Positions 30,732-40,232 are shown, numbered from the stretch's first letter. The stretch is DNA of 50,191 nt from a bacterium (GCA_035691305.1 DASSJF010000036.1:1-50191), one strand, 5' to 3'. Numbers and translations are program-made. Notes: generated from the letters alone by a model not told the origin.

Positions 30732-33071
30732 GTGGCTTTGACGATCGTAGGCCAATCTCCGGCCCGCATCGACGCGCGGGAGAAGTTGACCGGGCGCGCG
30801 GTGTTCACGGCCGACCAGGACCTCCGGGGCCTGCTGCACGCGCGGCTCGTCCTCAGCCCGCATGCGCATGCGAAGATCCGGAAGATTCCGGTGGATGCCG
30901 CGAAAGGCGTGCCCGGCGTGGTCGCGGTGCTGACCGCGGCCGATCTGCCGTTCGGCGAAGACGCGCCGAACGCGCGCGGCCGCTGTCTGCTGGCGCGCGG
31001 AGAGGCGCGGTTCCCGGGCGAGCCGGTGGCCGCGATCGTCGCGGAATCGGACGCCGCCGCCGCGGACGCGGCGGCCCGGCTGGCCGCCGCGATCGAGTAC
31101 GACGCGCTGCCCGCGCTCATCGACCCGGTGGCGGCCGCCGACCGCTCGGCGCCGCTCGTCCAGCCGGGGCTGCAGGGCGCGAGCTCGGAGGCGGGCGCGC
31201 ACGGCGCCGCGGCCGCCGCGCAGGAGGACGAGGAAAAGCCGGCCGGCAACGTGGCAAGCCGGGTGAAGTTCGCGCGCGGCGACATCGAGCGGGGCCTGCG
31301 CGACTCCGCCGTCGTCGTGCGGCGGACGTTCCGCACCGCCGTCGTGCATCAAGCCTACATCGAGCCGCACGCCGCGATCGCCGATTACGACCGCACGGCC
31401 CACCGGCTAACCGTGTGGACGCCCACTCAGGGCCTCTTCTACACGCGCGAGCAAACTGCCGGCGTGTTGGGACTGCCGGAGTCGTCCGTGCGGATCGTGC
31501 CGATGCCGGTCGGCGGCGGCTTCGGCGGCAAGATCTTGCTTCTCGAGCCGATCGCCGGCGCCCTCGCGATGGTCGTGGGGCGTCCGGTACGGCTCGTGCT
31601 GACCCGGGCGGAGGAGTTTCAAACCGCGACGCCGGCGCCGCAGTCGATCCTCGAAGTGGCGCTGGGCGCCTCGCGCGACGGCGAGTTCCGCGCGCTGCAG
31701 GCGCGCCTGCTGTTCGACGCGGGCGCCCTGCCGGGCGCCCCGGTGACGATCTGCGGACTGTTGATGGGCGGCGCGTATCGCGTCGCCAACCTCGACATCC
31801 GCGGCCGCGAGGTCCTCACGAACACTCCGCCGCAGGGAGCCTACCGGGCGCCGGGCTCCGTGCAGGCCGCGTTCGCGATCGAGTGCCTGGTGGACGAACT
31901 CGCGGCGGCGCTGGAGCAGGATCCGCTCGAACTGCGCGTCCGCAACGTCTCGCAGGAAGGCGATCCGATGCCCGACGGCGGGGCGTGGCCGCGGATCGGA
32001 CTGCGTGAATCACTGGTCGCCGTACGCGAGAGCCGGCTCTGGCGGGAGCGGCCGCACCGCGGCGGCGGCGCTGGGGCGCGCGCCGCGGACGGCACGCCGG
32101 CCGGCACGGGGGTCGCGGTGGGCGGCTGGCTCGGCGGGCTCGAAGCGGCGAGCGCCTGCATCCGCCCGAACCCCGACGGCACGATCCACGTCGTCGTCGG
32201 ATCGGTCGACATCAGCGGCAGCTCCACCTCGCTCGTGCAGATCGCCGCCGAGACGTTGGGCGTGCCGATGCAGCAAGTGCGGCTCGTCCCCGAAGACAGC
32301 GACGGCGCGCCGCAGTCCGGCATGTCCGGCGGCAGCAAGATTATCTATACGGTCGGTTCGGCGGTCGAGAAGGCCGCGGCCGACGCCAGGCGGCAGATCC
32401 TCGCGCTCGCCGCGAAGCGGTTGGAAGCGTCCGCGGCCGACCTCGACATCGTCGACGGCACGGTGCGGGTGCGCGGCGTGCCGTCGCGCGCGGTGGCCCT
32501 GGCGGACGTCATCAAGATGACGTCGGGCTTCGGCGCGCAGCACGCGCCGGTCTTCGGGACCGCGTCCGAGGCGATCACCACGCGCTCGCCCGCGTTCGGC
32601 GCGCACGTCGCCGCGGTCGACGTCGATCCGGACTCCGGGCGCGTCCGGGTCACCGGCTACGCGGTCGCGCAGGACGTGGGCAAGGCGATCAACCCGGCGC
32701 TCGTGCGCGGCCAGATCCACGGCGGGGTCGCCCAGGGGATCGGCTGGGCGCTCCTCGAGCAGGTGGTGTACGACGAAGGCGGGACGCTGACCACCGGCAC
32801 CTTCGCGGACTACGCCCTGCCGCGATCGACCGACGTGCCGCCCGTCGACGTCCAGCTCGTCGAGGTGCCGTCGCCGCGCGGCCCCTTCGGCGCGAAGGGC
32901 GTCGGGGAGCCGCCGGTCGTTCCGGTCTCCGCCGCGATCGCGAACGGAATCGCCGATGCCACCGGCGCCAGGGTCGACAGCCTGCCGATTACGCCGCAGC
33001 GCGTCGTGTCCGCTCTCGCGTCGGCTGCGAAGCGGCGCGCGCCGGACGCGGGCGCCTCGCGCGTGCGGTAG
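30732..33071 (+). CDS. Molybdenum hydroxylase large subunit (xanthine dehydrogenase/CoxL family), without partner subunits
   Basis: The product has 779 residues, the full length of a Mo-binding large subunit. It has the N-terminal domain (RIDAREKLTGRAVFTADQ), the cofactor loops PVGGGFGGK and TPPQGAYRAPGS, GMSGGSK and the catalytic Glu in GAKGVGEPP. The active-site loop AYRAPGS differs from the CO-dehydrogenase loop AYXCSFR, so CO oxidation is unlikely; it should hydroxylate a heterocycle or aldehyde. These enzymes normally work with a FAD subunit and a 2Fe-2S subunit, and neither is encoded nearby. An insertion near residues 150-180 is Ala/Glu-rich. The GTG start has GAGGTGA six bases upstream. 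Its substrate and electron path are unknown. Confidence 0.9.
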   Translation: MALTIVGQSPARIDAREKLTGRAVFTADQDLRGLLHARLVLSPHAHAKIRKIPVDAAKGVPGVVAVLTAADLPFGEDAPNARGRCLLARGEARFPGEPVAAIVAESDAAAADAAARLAAAIEYDALPALIDPVAAADRSAPLVQPGLQGASSEAGAHGAAAAAQEDEEKPAGNVASRVKFARGDIERGLRDSAVVVRRTFRTAVVHQAYIEPHAAIADYDRTAHRLTVWTPTQGLFYTREQTAGVLGLPESSVRIVPMPVGGGFGGKILLLEPIAGALAMVVGRPVRLVLTRAEEFQTATPAPQSILEVALGASRDGEFRALQARLLFDAGALPGAPVTICGLLMGGAYRVANLDIRGREVLTNTPPQGAYRAPGSVQAAFAIECLVDELAAALEQDPLELRVRNVSQEGDPMPDGGAWPRIGLRESLVAVRESRLWRERPHRGGGAGARAADGTPAGTGVAVGGWLGGLEAASACIRPNPDGTIHVVVGSVDISGSSTSLVQIAAETLGVPMQQVRLVPEDSDGAPQSGMSGGSKIIYTVGSAVEKAAADARRQILALAAKRLEASAADLDIVDGTVRVRGVPSRAVALADVIKMTSGFGAQHAPVFGTASEAITTRSPAFGAHVAAVDVDPDSGRVRVTGYAVAQDVGKAINPALVRGQIHGGVAQGIGWALLEQVVYDEGGTLTTGTFADYALPRSTDVPPVDVQLVEVPSPRGPFGAKGVGEPPVVPVSAAIANGIADATGARVDSLPITPQRVVSALASAAKRRAPDAGASRVR

Positions 33072-33225
33072 GACCGCCGCGACAGCCCCGGGGGAGCGCG
33101 TGGCTCGCGCGTCGCCCCGGCATCAGCAGCAGCGCGCCGCGGAAGCCCTGCCCGTAACCCGCCCGAGGGGGCGGGCATTCGCGCCGCGAACCCCTGCTGC
33201 AATCCGCGCACCACGGGAGGTATGC
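33072..33225 (+). other. Leader or intergenic region before the peptide-binding protein gene
   Basis: These 154 bases separate the molybdenum-hydroxylase gene from the transporter genes on the same strand. A short GC hairpin (CCCGCCC/GGGGCGGG region near 33161-33176) has no T-run. No clear promoter was found. The ribosome site GGGAGG lies 5 bases before the ATG at 33226. Confidence 0.4.
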
Positions 33226-34782
33226 ATGCGCCGCCCTTGTCGGACGATGCTCGTGATGATCACCGTCAGCCTGCTCGCGGCGTTCCTCGGAACAACGGAC
33301 CGCGCCACCGGAGGCCCCGCGGCGGCCCTGGTTCGGGTCGGACTGGATGTGGATGCCGGATCGGCGGATCCGCGGTATGCCCGCGATACGTCGGCGTTTC
33401 GCCTGGTGGAACTGGTGTACGACGGCCTCGTGTACCTCGACAACAAGGTCACGCCGGAGCCCGGCCTCGCGGTCTCGTGGGAGAATCCAACGCCCACCAC
33501 GTGGGTGTTTCGTCTCCGGCACGGCGTCACATTTCATGACGGGACGCCCTTTACCGCCGACGACGTCGTTTACACTTTCGAGAGCATCCTGGCGCCGGAT
33601 TCCAAAGCCCCCTACCGCGCCCTCTACACGCCGATCAGCACAGTCGAGAAACTGGATGCGTATACCGTCCGGTTGACGACGAAAACGCCGTACGCGCCGC
33701 TGCTCTCCTATCTGGACATCGGGATCGTGCCCAAGCACATCGCCGAGCGGGACCCGGCGTCGCTGGCGGCGCATCCCGTGGGGACAGGGCCCTTCATGTT
33801 TGTCAGCTGGGACCGGCAGTCGAAGATCGTTCTAGATGCCAATCCGCGCTACTGGGGCGGCGCGCCCAAGATGCGGGGCGTCGTCCTAGACATCGTCCCG
33901 GACAACACCGCCCGGGCCGCCGCGGTCCAGGCCGGGGATCTCGACCTCATCCACTCCCCCCTATCGCCACAGGACCTGCCGGCGCTTAGCCGGGCCGCCG
34001 ACCTCAGCGTTACTAAAATGACGGGGCTCGGCATCACGTACCTCAACATGAACACGTCCGTGTGGCCCCTCGACGACATGCGCGTTCGTCGAGCGCTCGC
34101 GTACCTGACCGACCGGAAGACGATCGCGTCCAAGATCTACCAGGGGATGGATCAGCCCGCCACCTCCCTTCTGCTGCCAGGCTCCTGGGCCTACGGCCGC
34201 GGCGTTCGTCAGCCCGACTACGACCCGGCGCGGGCGCGGGCGCTCCTCCAGGAGGCCGGCTTCACGCTGCGCGGCGATGTGTACCAGAAGGACGGCCGCG
34301 CGCTCTCGATCGTGCTGAGCACCCACAGCGAGGACCCCAACCGGGTTCAGGCGGTCGAGTTCTTACAGAACGAGTGGCAGCGCAACGGCATCCAGGTGAA
34401 GGTTACGACGACCGAATGGCCCACGTTCTCGGGCGGTGTCCAGGCCTCCAAACACCAGGTTGCGCTGCTGGGATGGCTCTACCTCGTCGACCCCGACCGG
34501 CTGCTGTACAACCAGTTCGTCTCGAATGGCAGCCAGAACTGGGAACGGTATTCGAATCCAAAGGTCGATGCGCTGCTGGAGCGGGGCCGGACGACTCTGG
34601 ACCGCGCGGCCAGAACCAAGATCTATCAGGAGGCAGCGGCCATCTTGGCGCAGGAGCAGCCCTACGACGTGCTGCTCTACCAGGGATACGTCGTCGTCCA
34701 CACCCGCCGGCTCCATGGATTCGTGCCGAATCCGACGGGGAGCCTCAAGTCCCTCCGCGGCGCCGTCCTCGCGGCGCCGTGA
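33226..34782 (+). CDS. Peptide/nickel-type ABC transporter substrate-binding protein (SBP family 5)
   Basis: The product has 518 residues and is secreted: a signal peptide (MLVMITVSLLAAFLGTT region) begins the chain and no lipobox cysteine is present. The mature part has the family-5 signature WVFRLRHGVTFHDGTPFTADDVVYTFE and the usual NTARAAAVQAGDLDLI and DMRVRRALAYLTDRKTI segments. These proteins bind oligopeptides, nickel or other cargo and hand them to DppBC-type permeases, which follow in the same direction. No DppD/DppF ATPase gene is present here, so an ATPase must come from elsewhere. The start ATG at 33226 has GGGAGG five bases upstream. Confidence 0.93.
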   Translation: MRRPCRTMLVMITVSLLAAFLGTTDRATGGPAAALVRVGLDVDAGSADPRYARDTSAFRLVELVYDGLVYLDNKVTPEPGLAVSWENPTPTTWVFRLRHGVTFHDGTPFTADDVVYTFESILAPDSKAPYRALYTPISTVEKLDAYTVRLTTKTPYAPLLSYLDIGIVPKHIAERDPASLAAHPVGTGPFMFVSWDRQSKIVLDANPRYWGGAPKMRGVVLDIVPDNTARAAAVQAGDLDLIHSPLSPQDLPALSRAADLSVTKMTGLGITYLNMNTSVWPLDDMRVRRALAYLTDRKTIASKIYQGMDQPATSLLLPGSWAYGRGVRQPDYDPARARALLQEAGFTLRGDVYQKDGRALSIVLSTHSEDPNRVQAVEFLQNEWQRNGIQVKVTTTEWPTFSGGVQASKHQVALLGWLYLVDPDRLLYNQFVSNGSQNWERYSNPKVDALLERGRTTLDRAARTKIYQEAAAILAQEQPYDVLLYQGYVVVHTRRLHGFVPNPTGSLKSLRGAVLAAP

Positions 34783-34871
34783 CGCCAGGTGAACGGTTCA
34801 GGCCGGCCGTGACGCGCTGACCGCGCGGACGGCAGATCGTCCGTGCCGAAACGGTCCGGACGCCGCACGCG

Positions 34872-35855
34872 ATGGCCTGGTACATCGTCCGCCGCCTCGT
34901 TCAGATGCTGCCGGTGCTTGCGGGCATTTCGCTGCTCGTGTTCGGCCTGCTGCACCTGATCCCGGGCGATCCGGCGGCGGTCTTTCTCGGCCAGCAGGCG
35001 ACATCCGAGGACATCGCCCGTCTCCGGCACGCGATGCGCCTCGACCGCCCGATCTGGGAACAGTTCGGCGAGTATCTGTGGCGGGCCGCCCAGGGCGACC
35101 TTGGCACGTCCAACTTCCAGGGAGGGCAGCAGGTCACCGCGCTGATCGGCGCCCACCTGCCGGCCACGGCGGAGCTGGCGGTGGCGGCCGCGGTCTTGGC
35201 GGTCGCCGTCGGAATCCCGGTGGGGGTGGTGAGCGCGGTCCGGCGCGGGTCGCTGGTCGATGTCATCAGCATGGCGGCTGCCCAAATCGGCGTCTCGATG
35301 CCGGTGTTTTGGCTCGGCATTCTCTTGATTCTGCTGTTCGCGCTTGAGCTGCGGTGGCTGCCTACCTTTGGGCGCGGTGACCCCATGGGCGCGGCCGTCG
35401 CGGCGCTCCTGCGAGGGGACGGCCGGCCGCTGGGCGGCAGCCTCCGGCACCTCGTCATGCCGGCCGTCACGTTGGGCGCCGGCGCCGTGGTGCTCATCGC
35501 CCGCATGGTCCGCTCCGCGATGCTCGAAGTCCTGGGTCACGATTACGTCCGCACGGCCCGATCCAAAGGCCTCCCCGACCGGGTCGTCATCTACCGGCAT
35601 GCGCTGCGCACCGCGGTGCTTCCGGTGATTACGATTGTGGGACTGCAGGTGGGCGCGCTACTCGGCGGAGCCGTCGTAACGGAAACCGTCTTCGCGTGGC
35701 CCGGGATCGGGCAGTTGCTCGTGAACGCGATCGGTCAACGTGACTTCCCCGTGGTGCAGGGGACAGTGCTGGCGATCGCGGTGGTGTTTGCGTGCATCAA
35801 CCTGATCGTCGACGTCGCGTATGCCTGGCTCGATCCACGGATTCGGTACGGTTAA
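34872..35855 (+). CDS. DppB-type peptide ABC permease
   Basis: This 327-residue inner-membrane subunit carries the opening MAWYIVRRLVQMLPVLAGISLLVFGLLHLIPGDP, the diagnostic N-terminus of the family. About six helices follow, plus the ATPase-contact EAA loop in DYVRTARSKGLPDRVVIYRHALRTAVLPV. It would pair with the DppC subunit starting 9 bp after its stop. The gap of 89 bp to the binding-protein gene contains no promoter that I can see. The ATPases needed for transport are missing from this stretch. Confidence 0.94.
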   Translation: MAWYIVRRLVQMLPVLAGISLLVFGLLHLIPGDPAAVFLGQQATSEDIARLRHAMRLDRPIWEQFGEYLWRAAQGDLGTSNFQGGQQVTALIGAHLPATAELAVAAAVLAVAVGIPVGVVSAVRRGSLVDVISMAAAQIGVSMPVFWLGILLILLFALELRWLPTFGRGDPMGAAVAALLRGDGRPLGGSLRHLVMPAVTLGAGAVVLIARMVRSAMLEVLGHDYVRTARSKGLPDRVVIYRHALRTAVLPVITIVGLQVGALLGGAVVTETVFAWPGIGQLLVNAIGQRDFPVVQGTVLAIAVVFACINLIVDVAYAWLDPRIRYG

Positions 35856-35864
35856 GGGGCACCG

Positions 35865-36686
35865 GTGAGGCAGGCGCTTCGGTCCAGATCGGCGGCGGTC
35901 GGCGGGACTCTCGCGCTCGCGATCGTGCTGGCCGCGGCCTTTGCGCCGTGGCTCACGCCTTACGACCCGTTCCAGATGGTGATGGGCGACCGCCTCCAGG
36001 GGCCGTCGTGGACGCACCCGCTCGGCACCGACGCCTTCGGCCGCGACATGTGGGCGCGCATGGCGCTTGGGGCCCGGTACTCCCTGCTCGTCGCGATGCT
36101 CGGCGTGGCGATCGCGTCCTCGATCGGGATGTGCGCCGGACTGCTGGCCGGCTACTACGGCGGCTGGACCGACACGCTCATCGGCCGGGCCATTGATGTC
36201 TTTCTCGCCTTTCCCGTCATTCTGCTCGCAATCGCGCTGGTCGCGGCCCTCGGACCGAGCCCCGCGAATACGATGATCGCCATCGGCCTGGTGTACTGGA
36301 CCACCTACGCGCGGGTGGTGCGGGCGACGGTCATGGCCACACGGAATGCCGAGTACGTACTCGCCGCCAGGGCGATAGGACTCTCCAACGCCCGCATCCT
36401 CCTTGCCCACGTGCTGCCGAATGTGGTCGCGCCCGTCATCGTCATCGCCACCCTCGGCATGGGGGGCGCGATCGTGATCGAATCGACGCTGAGTTTCCTC
36501 GGACTCGGCGTGCAGCCGCCGGCGCCGTCGTGGGGGTGGACCCTCGCGCTCGGCATGCGCTACATGCGGCAGGCGCCGCATCTGGCCGTGGTGCCCGGCG
36601 TGGCGATCATGGCGACGGTGCTGGCGTTCAACCTGCTTGGGGACGGCGTGCGCGATCTCACCGATCCGAGGCTGCGCGGACGGTGA
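35865..36686 (+). CDS. DppC-type peptide ABC permease
   Basis: This 273-residue partner of the DppB-type subunit begins with a short basic region, a first helix, and then HPLGTDAFGRDMWARMALGARYSLLVA, the DppC hallmark. The EAA loop is EYVLAARAIGLSNARILLAHVLPNVVAP, and the end GDGVRDLTDPRLRGR is the usual C-terminus. The GTG start at 35865 has AAGGGG a few bases before it. The deacylase gene starts 40 bp downstream and is probably part of the same transcript. Confidence 0.94.
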   Translation: MRQALRSRSAAVGGTLALAIVLAAAFAPWLTPYDPFQMVMGDRLQGPSWTHPLGTDAFGRDMWARMALGARYSLLVAMLGVAIASSIGMCAGLLAGYYGGWTDTLIGRAIDVFLAFPVILLAIALVAALGPSPANTMIAIGLVYWTTYARVVRATVMATRNAEYVLAARAIGLSNARILLAHVLPNVVAPVIVIATLGMGGAIVIESTLSFLGLGVQPPAPSWGWTLALGMRYMRQAPHLAVVPGVAIMATVLAFNLLGDGVRDLTDPRLRGR

Positions 36687-36726
36687 GGGAAGACGGAACA
36701 ACGAGCGGACAAAAGGGGGGACGGCT

Positions 36727-37659
36727 TTGTCGGTGACGACGCGATATCTGCCGGCGGCAGTGGCGACGCTCGCCAGCGGTGCGGAGATCAGGGTACCCAT
36801 TCATGAAGTGACGGGCCGGGCGGGCGCGGGACCGACCCTCGGGCTTTCCGCCTGCATCCACGGGGACGAGCAGGTCTCCACGGAGATCATCTACCGGTTG
36901 CTGCAGCGGATCGATACCGGGGCCCTGCGCGGCCGGCTGCTCGTCGTCCCGGTCGCCAATCCGCTCGCCTACGAGGCGATCACCCGGCACACGCCGCTCG
37001 ACATGCAGAACCTCAACCGGGTCTTTCCCGGCGGCGGCGAGGGCTTCTTCACACATCAGTTGGCGGAGGTGCTGACCGCGGAGTTTCTGAGCAAGCTCGA
37101 CTACTACGTGGACCTCCACGCCGGCGGCGCGTACGCAACGGTGGACTACGTGTACATCACCAACGCAGAGACGCTGTCGCGGGCGTTCGGCTCGCCGATC
37201 TTGTTTCGCCCGCCGCAGGGGTACGGCTATCACGGCTCCTCTTCCTCGTATACGGTGAAACGGGGCGTTCCTTCCGTGACCGTCGAATTAGGGGGCGGGG
37301 CGGTCGATCAGGGCCGGTACGTGGAACGCGGGGTGGCGGGGATCCTGAACGTCATGCGCGCGGCCGGACTGCTCGAGGGAGAGCCTGCGTCCCCGCCCCG
37401 CCAGACCGTGTTACGCACGCTGGTCACTCTGCGGCCCCGAGCCGGTGGCCTGCTCCTTCCGGAGGTCACGGCGCTCGGCGCGAGCCTGCCCCAAGGGACG
37501 GTCCTCGGGCGCACGCTGAGTCCGTACACCTTCGACGAACTCGAAGTCTTCCGCGCGCCCTTCGAGCCCAGCGCCACCGTCCTCCTCAGGCTCACGCCGT
37601 GCCGCATCAATCCCGGCGACTACGGCTACATGATCGGCGATCTATCCACGGCGGAATAA
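36727..37659 (+). CDS. Succinylglutamate desuccinylase/aspartoacylase family zinc deacylase
   Basis: This 310-residue M14-like zinc hydrolase has metal ligands H45 and E48 in CIHGDEQ and H131 in YYVDLHAGG, and a later catalytic Glu region (VTVELGGGAV). Family members remove acyl groups from N-acyl amino acids such as succinylglutamate or N-acetylaspartate. The C-terminal third (RPRAGGLLLPEVTALGASLPQGTVLG) is the beta-rich tail common to this family. I start at TTG 36727, after a G-run, because it gives the family N-terminus; GTG 36733 is an alternative. Its place right after a peptide-type permease suggests that it trims an imported N-acylated compound. That is inference. Confidence 0.87.
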   Translation: MSVTTRYLPAAVATLASGAEIRVPIHEVTGRAGAGPTLGLSACIHGDEQVSTEIIYRLLQRIDTGALRGRLLVVPVANPLAYEAITRHTPLDMQNLNRVFPGGGEGFFTHQLAEVLTAEFLSKLDYYVDLHAGGAYATVDYVYITNAETLSRAFGSPILFRPPQGYGYHGSSSSYTVKRGVPSVTVELGGGAVDQGRYVERGVAGILNVMRAAGLLEGEPASPPRQTVLRTLVTLRPRAGGLLLPEVTALGASLPQGTVLGRTLSPYTFDELEVFRAPFEPSATVLLRLTPCRINPGDYGYMIGDLSTAE

Positions 37660-37699
37660 CGGAATCTGCCCGGCGCGCGCGAGGGGCGGGGACAGGCGG

Positions 37700-38722
37700 T
37701 CAGGTCGAGAAACGCCTGAGCCGGGGCGACGTCAGCACCGCCGGGTTCAAGACCCGCTCCGGCGCGCCGCGCAGAAGCGCCGCCACGTCCTCGCATGCGC
37801 CCTGATAGAACACCACGTAGTTTTCGAACGTCACATAGCCGAGGTGCGGCGAGAGCACGAGGTTGTCGAGCTCCAGGAACGGATGCTCCGCCGGCAGCGG
37901 TTCCTCACCGTAGACGTCGAGCGCCGCTCCCGCGATCTTCCCCGCCCGTAGGACCTCGAGCAGCGCCGCCTCATCGACGATCGGGCCCCGTGACGTGTTG
38001 ACGAGATACGCGGTCGGCTTCATCCGTGCGAAGTCGGCGGCCCCGATGAGGCCCCTCGTGCGGGGGCTGAGCTGCAAGTGAATCGTCACGACGTCGGCCC
38101 GCTCGAGCAGTGCTTCCTTCGTAACGCGCGCCGCGCCGCATTCCGCGGCGCGCTCGGGGGTCAGGTTCTGGCTCCAGCCGAGGAGCCGCATCCCAAACGC
38201 GCGCCCGATCGCGGCGACCTGGGAGCCGAGCCGGCCGAGGCCGATCACGCCCAGCGTCTTGCCGTGGAGGCCCGAGCCCAGCGACGTCTGCCAGCGGCCC
38301 GCGCGCGTCGCCCTGTCCTCCTGCGGAATCCGCCGCACGACCGCGAGGATCAGCGCCCACGTTAGCTCCACCGTCGGCGGCGCGAGCCCGTCGGTCCCGG
38401 CGACGACGATCCCGAGGCGCGTCGCCGCCTCGACGTCGATCGACGCGTTGCGCATGCCGGTCGTGACCAGGAGGCGCAGGCGCCGCAGCCCGGCCAGCGT
38501 CCGCTCGGGAAACGGCGTGCGCTCACGCATCGCCACGATCGCGTCGAAGGGCGCGAGCCGCCGGAGCAGCGCAGCCTCGTCGCGCACGTGGTCGCGAAAC
38601 GCCTCGACCGCCACCCGCGGGCCGAGCGACGCCCAGTCGGCCAGCTCGAGCCCGACTCCCTGGTAGTCGTCGAGCAGCGCGACGCGAAACTCGCCGCCAT
38701 CGCGCTGCCGGTCAGAAGACAT
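37700..38722 (-). CDS. D-2-hydroxyacid dehydrogenase family protein
   Basis: This 340-residue NAD(P)-dependent enzyme is of the 2-hydroxyacid/phosphoglycerate dehydrogenase fold. The Rossmann loop is VIGLGRLGSQVAAIG. Catalytic residues are Arg in NTSRGPIVDE, Glu in ALDVYGEEPLP and His in LSPHLGYVT. The start is ATG 38722, with GGAG eight bases before it; it overlaps the MlrC-type gene stop by 11 bp. As last gene of the five-gene minus operon it could reduce a 2-keto acid, or oxidise a hydroxy acid, released by the peptidases before it. It is not adjacent to serine genes, so serA is unlikely. Confidence 0.9.
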   Translation of the reverse strand: MSSDRQRDGGEFRVALLDDYQGVGLELADWASLGPRVAVEAFRDHVRDEAALLRRLAPFDAIVAMRERTPFPERTLAGLRRLRLLVTTGMRNASIDVEAATRLGIVVAGTDGLAPPTVELTWALILAVVRRIPQEDRATRAGRWQTSLGSGLHGKTLGVIGLGRLGSQVAAIGRAFGMRLLGWSQNLTPERAAECGAARVTKEALLERADVVTIHLQLSPRTRGLIGAADFARMKPTAYLVNTSRGPIVDEAALLEVLRAGKIAGAALDVYGEEPLPAEHPFLELDNLVLSPHLGYVTFENYVVFYQGACEDVAALLRGAPERVLNPAVLTSPRLRRFST

Positions 38723-40232
38723 GCGCGCCGCTCCAGGCGAGATCACGGTCGAGCGGCCAGATGGGCCGGCGGACGTGCGCGAAGCGGAAGCGTTCGAGGT
38801 TCGGGTTGGCGGCGCCGGGGGCGTCCACCTCGATGATGGCGCTCGTGATCGGCTCGAAGTCCGCGCGGAAATGGCCGCGCGATTTGATCACGAGCAGCGG
38901 CTCGCGCTCCGGGTCCACCCCGCCGACGCGGAAGAACCCGCGGTCGTTGGCCGCGTGCCGGACCGAGGTCACGACGATCTTGAGGCCGCCGGCGTCGATC
39001 TGCGCGGTCGGTCCGCAGCGCATCGTGCGGCCGCGCACCACCGGGCCCGCGCCGACGAACTCGCCGCTGCCGAGGTGCGCGACGCGCCCCGTTACCTCGA
39101 CCGGCGCTCCGTACGCGGCCGGCGCCACTTTGCCGCCGACCCGGAAGGTACCCGCCTTCCCAAGCCCAACCTCCGCCGCCCGCCGGGCCGTCTCGGGATC
39201 CCAGACGCAGGCGACCGCGCCCTGCGCGCCGCACCGCACCAGCTCGCGGAGCAGTTCGGTCGTATCGCCGGTCCCGCCGCCGCCGGGATTGTCGGCGACG
39301 TCGGCCAGCGCGACCGGCCCGGCGGGACGGGCCGCGACGAGCCGCAGCGCCTGCGCCACGGCGTCGGAGACCGCGGGCAGCGGTTTCAGGAACGCCTCCC
39401 TCAGGCTCCACGCGCGCCGGCCCATCGCGGCGGCGCACGCGCGCCCGGCCGCGGGGTCCGTCGCCGTCACGAGCACCGCGGCACCCGCCTGATCGAAGTC
39501 CGCGTACGGGAAACCGCCGAACACCGAGACGTCCACGATGTCGGGCTTTGTCTCCCACGCGCGTCCCTCGACGTTGAGATCGTGCATCGGCCCTTCCGCG
39601 GTCCGCATGTTGATCGTGGGCGGCAGCATGGGCGGCTTGGCGATGTACACCTTCGGACGCGGCAGCTCACCACGCAGGATCCGTGCGAGGCACTGCGCCG
39701 CGTCGGCCCCCCGCTCGTACGGGTCGACGTGGGGGTTCGTCCGGTAGACGAACACGCCGTCGACGCTCTCGCAGAACGGCGGCGTCATGTTGCCGTGCAG
39801 GTCGAGCTCGACGATCAGCGGCACTTCCGGACCGACCGCGGCGCGGACGTGCCGGCAGATGTCGCCTTCCGCATCCGGGGCGCCCTCGGAGCACATCGCG
39901 CCGTGCAGGTGGAGCAGCACCCCGTCGACGGGGCCCGCCGCGCGCAGCCGCGCGACAAGCCGGTCGCGGAGCGCGGTGTGCGCCGCCGCCTGCACGTTGC
40001 CCGACGGCGTCGCGCCGGCGGTCAGCGTGCCCGCGACCTGCCAGCGTTCGCCGGCGGCGACCTCCAGAAAGCCGCCGAGACCCGTCTTGGCGCCGGTGTG
40101 CTCGCGGACGAGGGCGTCCCCCTCGAGGATGCCCTCCCCTTCCTGAAACGACTCGAGCGTCGTCGGCACCGGCGAAAACGTGTTGGTCTCGTGCGAGATC
40201 CGTCCGATCGCGATCTTCGGCACAGCGGTCAC
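38712..40232 (-). CDS. M81 family metallopeptidase (MlrC-like)
   Basis: The product has 506 residues, the usual length for MlrC-type proteins. It begins with GRISHETNTFSPVPTTLESF, the M81 signature with its zinc-binding His. ELDLHGNMTPPF and RTNPHVDPYERG follow, with further ligands. ADVADNPGGGGTGDTTELL marks the start of the second domain. MlrC of Sphingomonas completes microcystin breakdown by cutting the tetrapeptide and the Adda residue. Most relatives are of unknown substrate, and no MlrA or MlrB gene is seen, so microcystin is not implied. The start is GTG 40232. It is the fourth gene of the minus operon. Confidence 0.9.
   Translation of the reverse strand: MTAVPKIAIGRISHETNTFSPVPTTLESFQEGEGILEGDALVREHTGAKTGLGGFLEVAAGERWQVAGTLTAGATPSGNVQAAAHTALRDRLVARLRAAGPVDGVLLHLHGAMCSEGAPDAEGDICRHVRAAVGPEVPLIVELDLHGNMTPPFCESVDGVFVYRTNPHVDPYERGADAAQCLARILRGELPRPKVYIAKPPMLPPTINMRTAEGPMHDLNVEGRAWETKPDIVDVSVFGGFPYADFDQAGAAVLVTATDPAAGRACAAAMGRRAWSLREAFLKPLPAVSDAVAQALRLVAARPAGPVALADVADNPGGGGTGDTTELLRELVRCGAQGAVACVWDPETARRAAEVGLGKAGTFRVGGKVAPAAYGAPVEVTGRVAHLGSGEFVGAGPVVRGRTMRCGPTAQIDAGGLKIVVTSVRHAANDRGFFRVGGVDPEREPLLVIKSRGHFRADFEPITSAIIEVDAPGAANPNLERFRFAHVRRPIWPLDRDLAWSGAHVF

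Noticed and set aside
28854-31403. An 849-codon minus-strand frame opposite the acyl-CoA ligase
   Set aside because: It is a codon-phase mirror of a ligase with complete ANL motifs.
38712-40232. Calling the M81 gene part of a microcystin degradation cluster
   Set aside because: MlrA, MlrB and MlrD genes are absent, and M81 proteins are widespread with unknown substrates.
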